This document shows, one piece after another, positions 1 to 8,933 of a stretch of 64,000 bases of DNA (its first letter is position 1; the number at the start of each line of letters is the position of its first letter). The notes under the pieces were generated by a model. That model saw only the letters and a list, made by a program, of their open reading frames with translations. It was not told the DNA's origin and made no database searches. Origin of the DNA: Pseudomonas sp. ACM7 (lineage in GTDB: Bacteria > Pseudomonadota > Gammaproteobacteria > Pseudomonadales > Pseudomonadaceae); the NCBI RefSeq assembly GCF_004136015.1, contig NZ_CP024866.1:5022720-5086719 (forward strand). The letters are read 5' to 3'. The translations under genes were made by a program, and so were the position numbers.

Positions 1-684
1 TCGCTGTATGCCAACTACATGGAAGGCCTGAGCCAGGGCAAGATCGCACCGTCGACCTCGGTGAACGAGGACGAGATCTTCCCGCCGTTCATCAGCCGCC
101 AGGTCGAGGTCGGTGCCAAGTATGACGCCGGTGCGTTCGCCGTCACCGCCGCCGTGTTCCGGATCAAGCAGCCGGCTTACGAGACCAACGCCACGACGCG
201 CGTCTTCGGCCCGAACGGCAAGCGTGAGAACACGGGTGTGGAACTGAGCGTGTTCGGTGAACCGCTCGATGGTTTCCGTCTGCTCGGCGGTGTCATGTAC
301 ATCGACAGCGAATTGAGTAACACCACCAATGGCACCTTCGACGGCAACCGGGCACCGGCCACGCCGAAATACAACGTCAACCTGGGCGCCGAGTGGGACG
401 TGCCGACTGTACAGGGCCTGACCTTGACCAGCCGCGGCATTTATTCCAGCTCGCAGTACCTGGACCAGTCCAACAACAAGGAAATCGACTCCTGGGAGCG
501 TTTCGATGTGGGCGCACGCTATGCGTTCAAGGTCGAGGAAAAGAACATCACCCTGCGTGCCAATGTCGAGAACGTGGCGGACAAGCGCTACTGGAGTTCG
601 GCCGGGGCCTCGGATGACAGCGAGCCTGGCTTGACGCTGTCGACCCCGCGCACCTACCTCCTTTCGGCGACCGTTGACTTCTGA
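1..684 (+). CDS. TonB-dependent siderophore receptor, C-terminal part (5' end outside window)
   Basis: This is the last 227 residues of an outer-membrane TonB-dependent receptor; the reading frame is open from base 1. The translation has alternating beta-barrel character, a VENVADKRYW segment typical of the C-terminal barrel of ferric-siderophore receptors, and ends in ATVDF, with the terminal Phe used by the BAM machinery. It would import a ferric siderophore across the outer membrane. It sits 355 bp upstream of an achromobactin biosynthesis operon on the same strand, so it is probably the achromobactin receptor (called acr in Dickeya). That role is inferred from context; the ligand-specific N-terminal part and plug are not visible. 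Confidence 0.9.
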   Translation, partial: SLYANYMEGLSQGKIAPSTSVNEDEIFPPFISRQVEVGAKYDAGAFAVTAAVFRIKQPAYETNATTRVFGPNGKRENTGVELSVFGEPLDGFRLLGGVMYIDSELSNTTNGTFDGNRAPATPKYNVNLGAEWDVPTVQGLTLTSRGIYSSSQYLDQSNNKEIDSWERFDVGARYAFKVEEKNITLRANVENVADKRYWSSAGASDDSEPGLTLSTPRTYLLSATVDF

Positions 685-851
685 TCCACCCGTGTCGTGC
701 GCCTCAGGGATCGGGGCGCCATCGTTGAACCATGACCTGATTCGTATAGAGGAAGGACATATGCACCCCCTCAGTTAATGAACATTCAAGACACTTGCGT
801 ATAAGTCGCTATCTGTCGGTAGCCTATACCGAAGTTGTCAGTTGCGTTAAA

Positions 852-872
852 AGATCATGGCTAGATCATGGC
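852..872. repeat. Two tandem copies of AGATCATGGC
   Basis: The 10-mer AGATCATGGC occurs at 852-861 and again at 863-872, so the repeat period is 11 bp, about one helical turn. It lies in the promoter region between the receptor and acsF. It could be a half-site pair for a regulator, but this is only a pattern seen in the sequence. Confidence 0.5.
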
Positions 873-994
873 ACTTCCGGAGTTCATACCAGGTTTATTA
901 ACTTGGTTTTTTGCGTGTCTGATGGTTTTTAAAGTAGTTCAATTCGCTATATGTAAATTTCCAAATCGGTTGTAAGAATTAGTTGCAACAACTT

Positions 995-1013
995 GTTAAT
1001 GAGAATAAGTTGC
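995..1013. promoter_or_regulatory. Candidate Fur box upstream of acsF
   Basis: The 19-mer GTTAATGAGAATAAGTTGC matches the Fur consensus GATAATGATAATCATTATC at 13 of 19 positions. It lies 26 bp upstream of the preferred acsF start at 1040, a position suited to iron repression of the siderophore operon. If acsF instead began at the upstream in-frame start at 983, this site would be inside the gene. That argues for the 1040 start. Confidence 0.55.
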
Positions 1014-1039
1014 ATATCGAATTTAACGAGGGTGAAGCG

Positions 1040-2416
1040 ATGTTGAATGATGGCGTATTGCACTCTAATCCTTTGCAAAAAACCAATGCCGACTATTTGG
1101 CTCGACAAAGCAAGTTTGAATCTAATGTCCGTAGTTATCCACGCAAGTTGCCGCTGGCCATCGCCAAGGCGCACGGGCTCTGGGTTACTGATGTTGAGGG
1201 CAATACTTACCTCGACTGTCTGGCTGGCGCCGGTACTTTGGCCCTGGGGCACAATCATCCGGCCGTCATGGCCAGCCTCGACAGCTTCCTCGCCTCAGGT
1301 CTGCCGATGCACACCCTGGACTTGACCACCGCGGTCAAGGACGCTTTCAGCGAAACCTTGCTCAGCCTGTTGCCGAACCAGGGCCGTGATTACTGCCTGC
1401 AATTTTGCGGGCCGTCCGGGGCGGATGCGGTGGAGGCCGCGCTGAAACTGGCCAAGACCTACACCGGGCGCAACAACATCATCAGTTTCTCCGGGGCCTA
1501 CCATGGCATGACCCACGGCGCCCTGGCCCTGACCGGCAACACCGCGCCGAAAAATGCCATCGCCAGCCTGATGCCCGGGGTGCAGTTCATGCCGTACCCC
1601 CACGAATACCGTTGCCCGCTGGGCATTGGCGGTGAGGCCGGGGTCGAGGCCTTGACCCACTATTTCACCCAGTTCATCGAAGACGTCGAAAGCGGCGTGT
1701 CACTGCCGGCGGCGGTGATCCTTGAAGCGGTGCAGGGTGAGGGCGGGGTCAACTGTGCCCCGGCGAGCTGGCTGCGGGCGATCCGCGAGGTGACGCGCAA
1801 GCACGGCATCCTGCTGATCCTTGACGAAGTGCAGACCGGTTTCGCCCGCACCGGCAAGATGTTTGCCTTCGAACACGCCGACATCGAGCCGGACCTGATC
1901 GTCATGTCCAAGGCGGTCGGTGGCGGTTTGCCCATGGCAGTGCTGGGCATCCGTCGTGAATTCGACGCCTGGGAGCCAGGCAATCACGCCGGCACCTTCC
2001 GCGGCAACCAGATGGCCATGGCCGCCGGGCTGGCCACGTTGCAGGTGCTGCAGCAACAAAACCTCGCCGCCCAGGCCGAGCGCCAGGGCCAGTGGCTCAA
2101 GGACCGACTGGTCGAGTTGCAGGCGCATTATCCGGCCCTCGGCCAGGTGCGCGGTCGCGGCCTGATGCTGGGCATCGAGATCGTCGACGAGCGCCAGCCG
2201 GCGGATCGCCACGGGCATTTCCCGATGGACCCGGCGCTGGCCGCGGCCATCCAGCAACAGTGCTTCAAACAAGGCCTGTTGCTTGAGCGCGGCGGGCGTA
2301 AGGGCAATGTCATCCGCTTGTTGCCACCCTTGATTATCGACGATGAACAATGCCAGCAAGTCATCCAGCGTTTTGATAACGCGATGGCTGCCGCGTTATT
2401 GCAGTTGCGCCGTTGA
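1040..2416 (+). CDS. acsF: Diaminobutyrate--2-oxoglutarate aminotransferase, achromobactin AcsF
   Basis: Class III PLP-dependent aminotransferase of 458 residues that makes L-2,4-diaminobutyrate from aspartate semialdehyde, a building block of achromobactin. Visible features are the [12 protein letters not shown] cofactor-phosphate region, the [11 protein letters not shown] motif and the PLP lysine at about residue 291 in [11 protein letters not shown] chose the ATG at 1040 because a GAGGGTGAAG ribosome site precedes it and because the longer in-frame start at 983 would swallow the Fur-like site. It is the first gene of the acs operon; the next gene starts about 213 bp later. The gene order acsF-D-E-yhcA-C-B-A matches known achromobactin loci, which supports this role over ectoine or polyamine metabolism. 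Confidence 0.9.
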   Translation: MLNDGVLHSNPLQKTNADYLARQSKFESNVRSYPRKLPLAIAKAHGLWVTDVEGNTYLDCLAGAGTLALGHNHPAVMASLDSFLASGLPMHTLDLTTAVKDAFSETLLSLLPNQGRDYCLQFCGPSGADAVEAALKLAKTYTGRNNIISFSGAYHGMTHGALALTGNTAPKNAIASLMPGVQFMPYPHEYRCPLGIGGEAGVEALTHYFTQFIEDVESGVSLPAAVILEAVQGEGGVNCAPASWLRAIREVTRKHGILLILDEVQTGFARTGKMFAFEHADIEPDLIVMSKAVGGGLPMAVLGIRREFDAWEPGNHAGTFRGNQMAMAAGLATLQVLQQQNLAAQAERQGQWLKDRLVELQAHYPALGQVRGRGLMLGIEIVDERQPADRHGHFPMDPALAAAIQQQCFKQGLLLERGGRKGNVIRLLPPLIIDDEQCQQVIQRFDNAMAAALLQLRR

Positions 2417-2629
2417 ATTAATCAATCGTAGTTGCTTTAGCAGTCCGCCGAATTGCAGTTTGATGACGTTGCTGTAAGTAACTTTGATGGTCGTCTGATT
2501 GTTTAAAAAAGTTTCAGTGAAGTGATGTCGTTACGTGGGGTTTCGTCGGCTGTTAAACAGGTCGATCAGCAACTAATTTTTTCGCCATATAACGTGTCCA
2601 GTGGCCTCGCGGGCTACTGTGGAGCACCC

Positions 2630-4414
2630 ATGAATCATCCAGATCGCAGTGTTTTATCGAATATGGTCAGTGAGTTGGCGACGACGCGTGCGTTGCTTAA
2701 TTGTTTGATCAAAGAGTTTGCCTTGCCGGAAAACTGCCTCAGTTACAGTTGGCCGACGCAGATGCAAGGTATCGCCCCGGGCAGTTACCTCGAGGGCCTG
2801 GAATGGAAGGGCATTCCGCTGACCATCAAGCTGCCCAACCAGCAGCAGTTCTTTGTAATGGTGGACCGCCGTGATGGTCTCGGCAGTCACCGTTACCTGT
2901 CGGACGTTTATGCCCGGCGTGGCGAGGGCGACTGGTCGTGCCTGAGGTTTACCGAGTTCGTCGAGCAGTTGCTCACGGCGTGCGAACACATGACCCGCGC
3001 CAGCAACGACGAGTTGCTGGATCAGGTGTTGCAAAGCCAGTTGCTGACCGCGGCCATCGTCGGCCACAACATGGACGGCCAGCACCCGGCACCGCTCAGC
3101 GGTTACCTCGCCAGCGAGCAGGGTTTGTGGTTCGGTCATCCGAACCACCCGGCACCCAAGGCGCGCCTGTGGCCCGCTCATCTGGCCCAGGAAACCTATG
3201 CCCCGGAGTTCCAGGCCCGCACGCCGTTGCACCTGTTCGAGGTGCCGCTGGAAGGATTGAGCGTCGGGGCCAACGGCCTGAGCAAAGCCCAAGTGCTGGC
3301 CGGTTTTGCCGATCAAGCGCAGGCGCGGCCGGGGCACGCGGTTATCTGCATGCACCCGGTTCAGGCTCAGCTGTTCATGCAGGATGGCCGGGTTCAGCGT
3401 TTGTTGAAATCCGCGGCCATCGTCGATCTTGGCGCCACAGGGCTGATGGCCAACCCCACGGCGTCCATCCGAACCTGGTACATCGAGGGCCATGAGTTCT
3501 TCATCAAGGGCTCGCTGAACGTGCGCATCACCAACTGCGTCAGGAAAAACGCCTGGTACGAACTGGAAAGCGCACTGATGATCGACCGAGTCTTTCGTAA
3601 CCTCCAACTGACCCGACCCGAAACCCTTGGCGGGCTCTCGGTGGTGGCCGAGCCGGGCAATTTGAGCTGGGCGCCGCAACAGGCCAGCGAAGCCGATAAC
3701 CACTGGTTCCGCGAACAGACCGGGGCGATCCTGCGGGAGAACTTCTGCCTCGACACCGGCACCGACTGCAGCATCATGGCCGGTACGTTGTTCGCTCGTG
3801 GCCTGCATTTACCGCCCTTGGTGCATGAGTTCCTGAGCCGGTTCAACGGCAATGACATCGACGATCAACAGCTGTTGAGCTGGTTCGACGACTATCAGGC
3901 GCTGCTGCTACGGCCGGTGCTGGCGCTGTTCTTCAACCACGGCATCGTCATGGAACCGCACTTGCAGAACAGCGTACTGGTGCATGACAACGGTCGTCCA
4001 CAACGCTTGCTCCTGCGGGATTTCGAAGGGGTCAAACTGACCGACGAACTGGGTGCTTACCGGATCGACGCAGATGTTCATCCACGGGTGCGTGAGTCGC
4101 TGCTTTATTCCCGCCAGCAAGGCTGGAATCGCATCGTCTATTGCCTGTTCGTCAACAACTTGTCCGAGGCTGTGCTGGCCCTGAGCTGGGAGCGTCCGCA
4201 CCTGGCGCCGCTGATGTGGCAACGGGTGGAGCAGCAATTGATCAGCATCCGCGCCGAATTGACCCGCGCTGCGCCGGAGTTGGATGCGCTGATCGCCGGT
4301 CAGCCGATTGCCTGCAAAACCAACCTGAAAGTCCGTCTGGCCGCCAAGGCCGATCGCCAGGCCAGCTACGTCAGTCTGGTGTCCCCGTGGGGCAAGGAGG
4401 CCAAGCATGGATAA
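2630..4414 (+). CDS. acsD: NIS synthetase AcsD, citrate-activating, achromobactin
   Basis: IucA/IucC-family NRPS-independent siderophore synthetase (594 aa) that adenylates citrate and condenses it with L-serine or ethanolamine in achromobactin assembly. The ATG at 2630 follows a GGAG ribosome site. With this start the active-site residues fall at Ser279, Arg281, Thr282, Lys293, Arg305, Glu442, His444 and Gln446, the same numbers I recall for the crystallised Pectobacterium AcsD. This is strong support for both identity and start. An in-frame ATG at 2525 (GTG at 2522) would add about 35 poorly conserved residues and has a weak ribosome site. The gene overlaps acsE by 8 bp. The 213 bp before it holds no other gene. 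Confidence 0.93.
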   Translation: MNHPDRSVLSNMVSELATTRALLNCLIKEFALPENCLSYSWPTQMQGIAPGSYLEGLEWKGIPLTIKLPNQQQFFVMVDRRDGLGSHRYLSDVYARRGEGDWSCLRFTEFVEQLLTACEHMTRASNDELLDQVLQSQLLTAAIVGHNMDGQHPAPLSGYLASEQGLWFGHPNHPAPKARLWPAHLAQETYAPEFQARTPLHLFEVPLEGLSVGANGLSKAQVLAGFADQAQARPGHAVICMHPVQAQLFMQDGRVQRLLKSAAIVDLGATGLMANPTASIRTWYIEGHEFFIKGSLNVRITNCVRKNAWYELESALMIDRVFRNLQLTRPETLGGLSVVAEPGNLSWAPQQASEADNHWFREQTGAILRENFCLDTGTDCSIMAGTLFARGLHLPPLVHEFLSRFNGNDIDDQQLLSWFDDYQALLLRPVLALFFNHGIVMEPHLQNSVLVHDNGRPQRLLLRDFEGVKLTDELGAYRIDADVHPRVRESLLYSRQQGWNRIVYCLFVNNLSEAVLALSWERPHLAPLMWQRVEQQLISIRAELTRAAPELDALIAGQPIACKTNLKVRLAAKADRQASYVSLVSPWGKEAKHG

Positions 4415-5618
4415 GCTGCCCGAAACGGTATTGGCCGCCATCGACGAAGCCCGCCTAAAACACGAAGACCCACTGGCGCTGTTCATCTATGACCTGGACG
4501 CGCTGAAACAGCACGTGACGCAGGTGATGGCGGCGCTGCCTGAAGGCGTGGAGCTTTATTACGCGATCAAGGCCAACAGTGAACCGCAGATCCTCGCCGC
4601 CATCGCGCCGTTGGTGCACGGGTTCGAGATTTCCTCCGGCGGCGAGATCGATCGTCTCCGGGTCTGCTCGACGCGCAAGCCGTTCATCTTCTCCGGCCCC
4701 GGCAAACTGGACTCCGATCTGCGTTCGGCGCTGCAACATCAGGTCGAAGCGATTCATATCGAAAGCCTGAATGAAATCGTCCGCCTGCAACGGCTGGCAC
4801 TGGAAGCGGGGCATGTGCAAGACGTCTTGCTGCGGATCAACCCCGAACTGCCTTCGCCGCTCTCCAGCAAACTGGCGATGGCCGGCACGGCCACACCGTT
4901 CGGGATTGATGAGTCGGAACTGGCTCAGGCGGTCAGTTGGGTCGATAACGCCAGCCACCTGCGGCTCAAGGGTTTCCATGTGCATGCGATGTCCCATCAG
5001 TCGCTGGTGGAGCGCCATGAACAATTGCTCGATCTGTACCTGCAGCGCTGGCCGCAATGGAAGGCGTTGTCGGCCGATCCTGCGGCGATCACTCACCTCA
5101 ATGTGGGCGGTGGCATCGGCGTTAATTACCTTGGGCCGCAGCAATTCGATTGGCAGCGCTTGTGTACGCATTTGGGGCAAAGCCTGGCAGCCTGTGCCGA
5201 TGCGCCCATCGTGCGTTTTGAGCCCGGTCGTTTCATCAGCGCCTTCTGCGGCTACTACGCCATTGAAGTGCTGGACAAGAAAACCAGTCACGGCAAGCAC
5301 TTCCTGGTCTGTCGGGGCGGTACCCATCAGTTCCGTTTGCCGGTTGCCCAGGGACATGATCACCCGATCATTCATCTGCCCCGGCATCGCGTAACGCCAA
5401 CGGCGACACAACAGAACTGGACCGTCGTGGGGCAGCTCTGCACGCCCAAGGATGTGCTGAGCCGAGATTGCCCGCTCACCGGGGTGGAGATCGGCGACAT
5501 GCTGGTGCTGCCCCTGGCCGGTGCCTATGGCTACAACATCTCCCACGCCGATTTCCTCTGTCATCCGCGACCGCCGCAGGTGTTTGTGCAAGAAGCCGGA
5601 GTCGCCCCGTGGGATTGA
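4407..5618 (+). CDS. acsE: PLP-dependent decarboxylase AcsE (achromobactin)
   Basis: Fold-type III (alanine-racemase-like) amino-acid decarboxylase of 403 aa, related to diaminopimelate/ornithine decarboxylases. The PLP lysine is at about residue 55 in YYAIKAN, and the phosphate-binding glycine loop NVGGGIGVNY follows in the barrel. In achromobactin synthesis it is proposed to decarboxylate serine, free or citryl-bound, to give the ethanolamine unit; that substrate is literature-based inference. The start ATG has an AGGAGG ribosome site and lies inside the end of acsD, so the two are translationally coupled. The downstream transporter start overlaps the end of this gene. Confidence 0.9.
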   Translation: MDKLPETVLAAIDEARLKHEDPLALFIYDLDALKQHVTQVMAALPEGVELYYAIKANSEPQILAAIAPLVHGFEISSGGEIDRLRVCSTRKPFIFSGPGKLDSDLRSALQHQVEAIHIESLNEIVRLQRLALEAGHVQDVLLRINPELPSPLSSKLAMAGTATPFGIDESELAQAVSWVDNASHLRLKGFHVHAMSHQSLVERHEQLLDLYLQRWPQWKALSADPAAITHLNVGGGIGVNYLGPQQFDWQRLCTHLGQSLAACADAPIVRFEPGRFISAFCGYYAIEVLDKKTSHGKHFLVCRGGTHQFRLPVAQGHDHPIIHLPRHRVTPTATQQNWTVVGQLCTPKDVLSRDCPLTGVEIGDMLVLPLAGAYGYNISHADFLCHPRPPQVFVQEAGVAPWD

Positions 5619-7042
5619 CGTTTGCCGTGCCGCGCTGGTTGGTGGTGGTCAATGTGTTGTTGGGCACGCTGACGGTCAGCCTGAACAACAGCTCGCTGAA
5701 TCCGGCGTTGCCGGCATTCATGGAGGCCTTTCAGATCGGTCCGCTGTTGGCCACCTGGATTGTTGCTGCGTTCATGGTGAGCATGGGCATGACCATGCCA
5801 CTCACCAGTTTTCTCAGCCAGCGGGTGGGGCGCAAATCCCTGTATTTGTGGGGCGTGGCGTTGTTTGTCTGCGGTTCGCTGCTGGGAGCGCTGGCCAACT
5901 CCATCGCGCTGGTGATTGCCGCGCGCGTGGTGCAAGGGATCGCCAGCGGGCTGATGATTCCGCTGTCGCTGGCGATCATTTTTTCGGTGTACGCCAAGGG
6001 CGAGCGGGGCAGGGTTACCGGCCTGTGGGGCGCGGCGGTCATGCTGGCGCCGGCATTGGGGCCCTTGTGCGGGAGCCTGATGCTGGAGTGGTTCAGTTGG
6101 CGTTCGCTGTTCCTGATGAATGTGCCGATTGGCCTGCTGGCGCTGATCCTGGGCATCGGCGTTTTGCCGGCTTCTGAAGCATCGGAACGCAAACCTTTCG
6201 ACCTGGCGGGTTACTTGCTGATCGCGACGGGTATCGGTCTGTTGATGATTGCCGTTGGCCGTCTGCGCCATGCCGAAGCCCTCACTGATCCGCTCAACCT
6301 TGGCATGCTGCTGGCGGCCATTCTGTGTCTGGTTGCGTTTGTACGACTGGAACTGAACCGGGCCGCGCCGCTGCTCAACCTGCGCATCTTTACCCTGCGC
6401 GGTTATCGCTTGAGCGTGATCATCGCGGTGGTGCAGTCGGTCGGCATGTTCGAATGCCTGGTGCTGCTGCCGCTGCTGGTGCAAGTGGTGATGGGCTACA
6501 GCGCTATCTGGACCGGCCTGTCCCTGCTGTGCACGGCGATGTTCGCCAGCCTGTTCGGGCATCTCGGCGGTAAGTGGCTGGACCGACACGGCCCTCGCGG
6601 GGTGGTGCTCTGGGGGCTGCTACTGACCGGGGGCGCCACCCTGGGATTGGGCATGCTGGGGGCTGGCGCTTCAATCGGTGTGGTGTTTTTTCTGATGATG
6701 GTCCGCGGCGCCGGGCTGGGCCTGTCCTATATCCCCATCACCACCGCCGGGCTCGATGCGCTGCCTGAACCGATGGTCACCCAGGGCGCGGCAATGAATA
6801 ACATTTCCCGTCGTCTCGTCTCGTCACTGGCCATCGTGATTGCCTCGCTCTGGCTCGAGTTTCGCCTGGCCGCCGATTCGGCGGGCGGCATTGTTTCGGT
6901 GGCGACCCCAGGGGCGATCAGCGAGGTCTTCTTGGCCACCGGCATCCTCATCCTGCTGGCATTGCCCTGTGCCTGGCGTTTTCCCGTTCACGCATCCAAC
7001 GAGCCGGCCGAGGCACTGCCCTCAGCCCTCGAACACCGTTAA
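5609..7042 (+). CDS. yhcA: MFS exporter YhcA (DHA2-type), probable achromobactin efflux
   Basis: Inner-membrane major facilitator of about 477 aa with many hydrophobic helices. An antiporter motif C-like stretch is visible (GLWGAAVMLAPALGPLCG), as is a loop 2-3 motif (SQRVGRKSLYLWG), both usual in drug:H+ antiporters of the DHA2 group. I chose GTG 5609, preceded by GGAG at a good distance and overlapping the acsE stop by 10 bp; GTG 5624 is the alternative. The longer open frame upstream reads through acsE and is not protein-like. Its place between acsE and acsC matches yhcA of other achromobactin loci, so export of the siderophore is the likely job, although direct proof for this family is limited. 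Confidence 0.87.
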   Translation: MGLTFAVPRWLVVVNVLLGTLTVSLNNSSLNPALPAFMEAFQIGPLLATWIVAAFMVSMGMTMPLTSFLSQRVGRKSLYLWGVALFVCGSLLGALANSIALVIAARVVQGIASGLMIPLSLAIIFSVYAKGERGRVTGLWGAAVMLAPALGPLCGSLMLEWFSWRSLFLMNVPIGLLALILGIGVLPASEASERKPFDLAGYLLIATGIGLLMIAVGRLRHAEALTDPLNLGMLLAAILCLVAFVRLELNRAAPLLNLRIFTLRGYRLSVIIAVVQSVGMFECLVLLPLLVQVVMGYSAIWTGLSLLCTAMFASLFGHLGGKWLDRHGPRGVVLWGLLLTGGATLGLGMLGAGASIGVVFFLMMVRGAGLGLSYIPITTAGLDALPEPMVTQGAAMNNISRRLVSSLAIVIASLWLEFRLAADSAGGIVSVATPGAISEVFLATGILILLALPCAWRFPVHASNEPAEALPSALEHR

Positions 7043-7061
7043 TTCTTTCACGGACAAGGTT

Positions 7062-8933
7062 ATGACTATGGCGACTTCTTCACAGGCAACACATCAGGCT
7101 GCGGATTCTGCGCCAGGCGTCTGGCTGGCGACGGCTGATCCGCGCCACTATCAGCAAGTGGAACAGCGCGTGGTGGGCCAACTGCTGCAAACGCTGCTGT
7201 ATGAAAACGTCCTGCCGTATCACCATTCGCCGCTCGATGGCGGCCAGCACCGTTTTGTCGTCAGCGGCTTCGATGCGCAGCAACAACCGGTGGAGTACCA
7301 CTGCAGCGGATTGCTCAGCGCCAGCTTCGAGCTGATTCGCCTCGACTATGCCAGTCTCGAACGCGTTGGCGCGTTGGGCGCACGCAGTCGGCCGCATCTT
7401 CATCAAGCATTGGCGGAGCTACTGAGCGAACTTCAGGACAGCCCGCACCTGCCACGCTTCACCCATGAACTGGAGCAGACCCTGCTCAAGGATCTGCAAT
7501 CGCGCAGTCAGGGTTATCAAGCGGTCAAGCCGCCACATCAACTGGATGTCGATGCGCTGGAACAGCACTTCATGGACGCCCACAGCTATCACCCTTGCTA
7601 TAAATCGCGCATCGGTTTCTCGCTCAAGAACAACGCCAGTTACGGACCGGAATTTGCCGCGCCCATCGCCATTGTCTGGTTGGCGGTTGCGAAAACTTGC
7701 GGGGCAATGAACATCTCGCAGCACCTGGATTACGACGGATTTATCCAGCAGGAATTCGGGCTTCAACGCTGGCAGCAACTCGCTGAGAACCTCACCGACC
7801 AAGGCAAGGCGATGGGCGATTACTGGCTGATGCCGGTGCACCCGTGGCAGTGGGAAAACATCATCGTTCCCGTGTTCTACCCAGAACTGGTCAGCGGTGA
7901 AGTGATCTATCTGGGCACTACGGATGACCGTTATCAGGCGCAACAGTCGATCCGCACCCTGGCCAACGTCACTGAGAAAAAGCGGCCTTACGTCAAGCTC
8001 GCACTGAGCATGACCAACACCTCCAGCACGCGAATTCTGGCCCGGCATACGGTGATGAACGGCCCGATCATCACCGACTGGTTGCAGCAGTTGATCGGCA
8101 GCGACAGCACTGCCCGTGACCTTGGCTTTGTGATTCTCGGCGAAGTGGTCGGCGTCAGCTTTGACTACGATCACCTGCCCGCCACGCGGATGTCCCAGGC
8201 CTACGGCACGATGGGCACCCTTTGGCGCGAGAGCATTCACCAGTACCTGCAAGACGACGAGCAAGCGGTGCCGTTCAATGGTTTGAGTTCCGTGGACAAT
8301 CGCTACGGATCGGGTGAGCAGACCCCGTTCATAGACGCCTGGATCACTCAATACGGGCTGCACGCCTGGACCCGTCAACTGTTGCAGGTTGCGGTGTCGC
8401 CGATCATTCATATGCTGTACGCCGAAGGCATCGGCATGGAATCCCATGGGCAGAACATCGTCCTGATCGTGAAGCAGGGCTGGCCGCAACGTATTGCCCT
8501 GAAAGACTTCCACGACGGCGTGCGCTATTCACCGCAGCACCTGGGGCGCCCCGATCTGTGCCCGACCCTGGTGCCGCTGCCCGCCAGCCACGCCAAGCTT
8601 AACCGCAACTCGTTCATCCTCACCGACGACCTGGATGCGGTCCGGGATTTTTCCTGTGATTCGTTCTTTTTCATCGCCCTGGCCGAGATGGCGATCTTCC
8701 TGCATCAGCACTATCAACTGGAAGAGGCTCTGTTCTGGAAAATGACCGCTGAGGTGATCACCGCCTACCAGGCCGAACATCCGCAACACCGTTCGCGTTA
8801 CGCAGCGTTTGATGTTTTCGCGCCGTTCTATGAAGTGGAGGAGCTGACCAAGCGCCGCCTGCTGGGCGACGGTGAACGTCGTTTCAAATCGGTTCCCAAT
8901 CCGCTGCACGCCTTCCGGCCGCAATCATGCTGA
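7062..8933 (+). CDS. acsC: NIS synthetase AcsC (achromobactin)
   Basis: Second IucA/IucC-family synthetase of the operon, about 623 aa. The ATP/carboxylate motifs are present: HPWQWENI, the SMTNTSSTRIL strand and GIGMESHGQNIVL, the last matching the catalytic His-containing segment of the family. It forms an amide or ester link between a carboxylate and an amine building block; the exact order of AcsD, AcsC and AcsA reactions comes from the literature on other species. Two in-frame starts (7062 and 7068) share the AAGG-type ribosome site; 7068 has the better spacing. The stop overlaps the acsB start by 7 bp. No motif is missing. Confidence 0.92.
   Translation: MTMATSSQATHQAADSAPGVWLATADPRHYQQVEQRVVGQLLQTLLYENVLPYHHSPLDGGQHRFVVSGFDAQQQPVEYHCSGLLSASFELIRLDYASLERVGALGARSRPHLHQALAELLSELQDSPHLPRFTHELEQTLLKDLQSRSQGYQAVKPPHQLDVDALEQHFMDAHSYHPCYKSRIGFSLKNNASYGPEFAAPIAIVWLAVAKTCGAMNISQHLDYDGFIQQEFGLQRWQQLAENLTDQGKAMGDYWLMPVHPWQWENIIVPVFYPELVSGEVIYLGTTDDRYQAQQSIRTLANVTEKKRPYVKLALSMTNTSSTRILARHTVMNGPIITDWLQQLIGSDSTARDLGFVILGEVVGVSFDYDHLPATRMSQAYGTMGTLWRESIHQYLQDDEQAVPFNGLSSVDNRYGSGEQTPFIDAWITQYGLHAWTRQLLQVAVSPIIHMLYAEGIGMESHGQNIVLIVKQGWPQRIALKDFHDGVRYSPQHLGRPDLCPTLVPLPASHAKLNRNSFILTDDLDAVRDFSCDSFFFIALAEMAIFLHQHYQLEEALFWKMTAEVITAYQAEHPQHRSRYAAFDVFAPFYEVEELTKRRLLGDGERRFKSVPNPLHAFRPQSC

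Larger units (their letters stand above)
685..1039. other. AT-rich intergenic and promoter region, receptor to acsF
   Basis: About 355 bp without a supported gene. From roughly 775 to 985 it is much richer in A+T than the flanking genes, as expected of a promoter region. I see no convincing intrinsic terminator after the receptor. The region contains an 11-bp tandem repeat (852-872) and the Fur-box-like site at 995-1013. I cannot place the -35/-10 elements with confidence. Confidence 0.6.

Noticed and set aside
983..1039. Longer N-terminus for acsF
   Set aside because: No ribosome site, unlike family N-termini, and it would run over the Fur-like site; ATG 1040 is better.
5468..5608. 47-residue N-terminal extension of YhcA
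   Set aside because: It is Arg/Gly-rich out-of-frame acsE sequence; GTG 5609 with GGAG upstream fits the first membrane helix.
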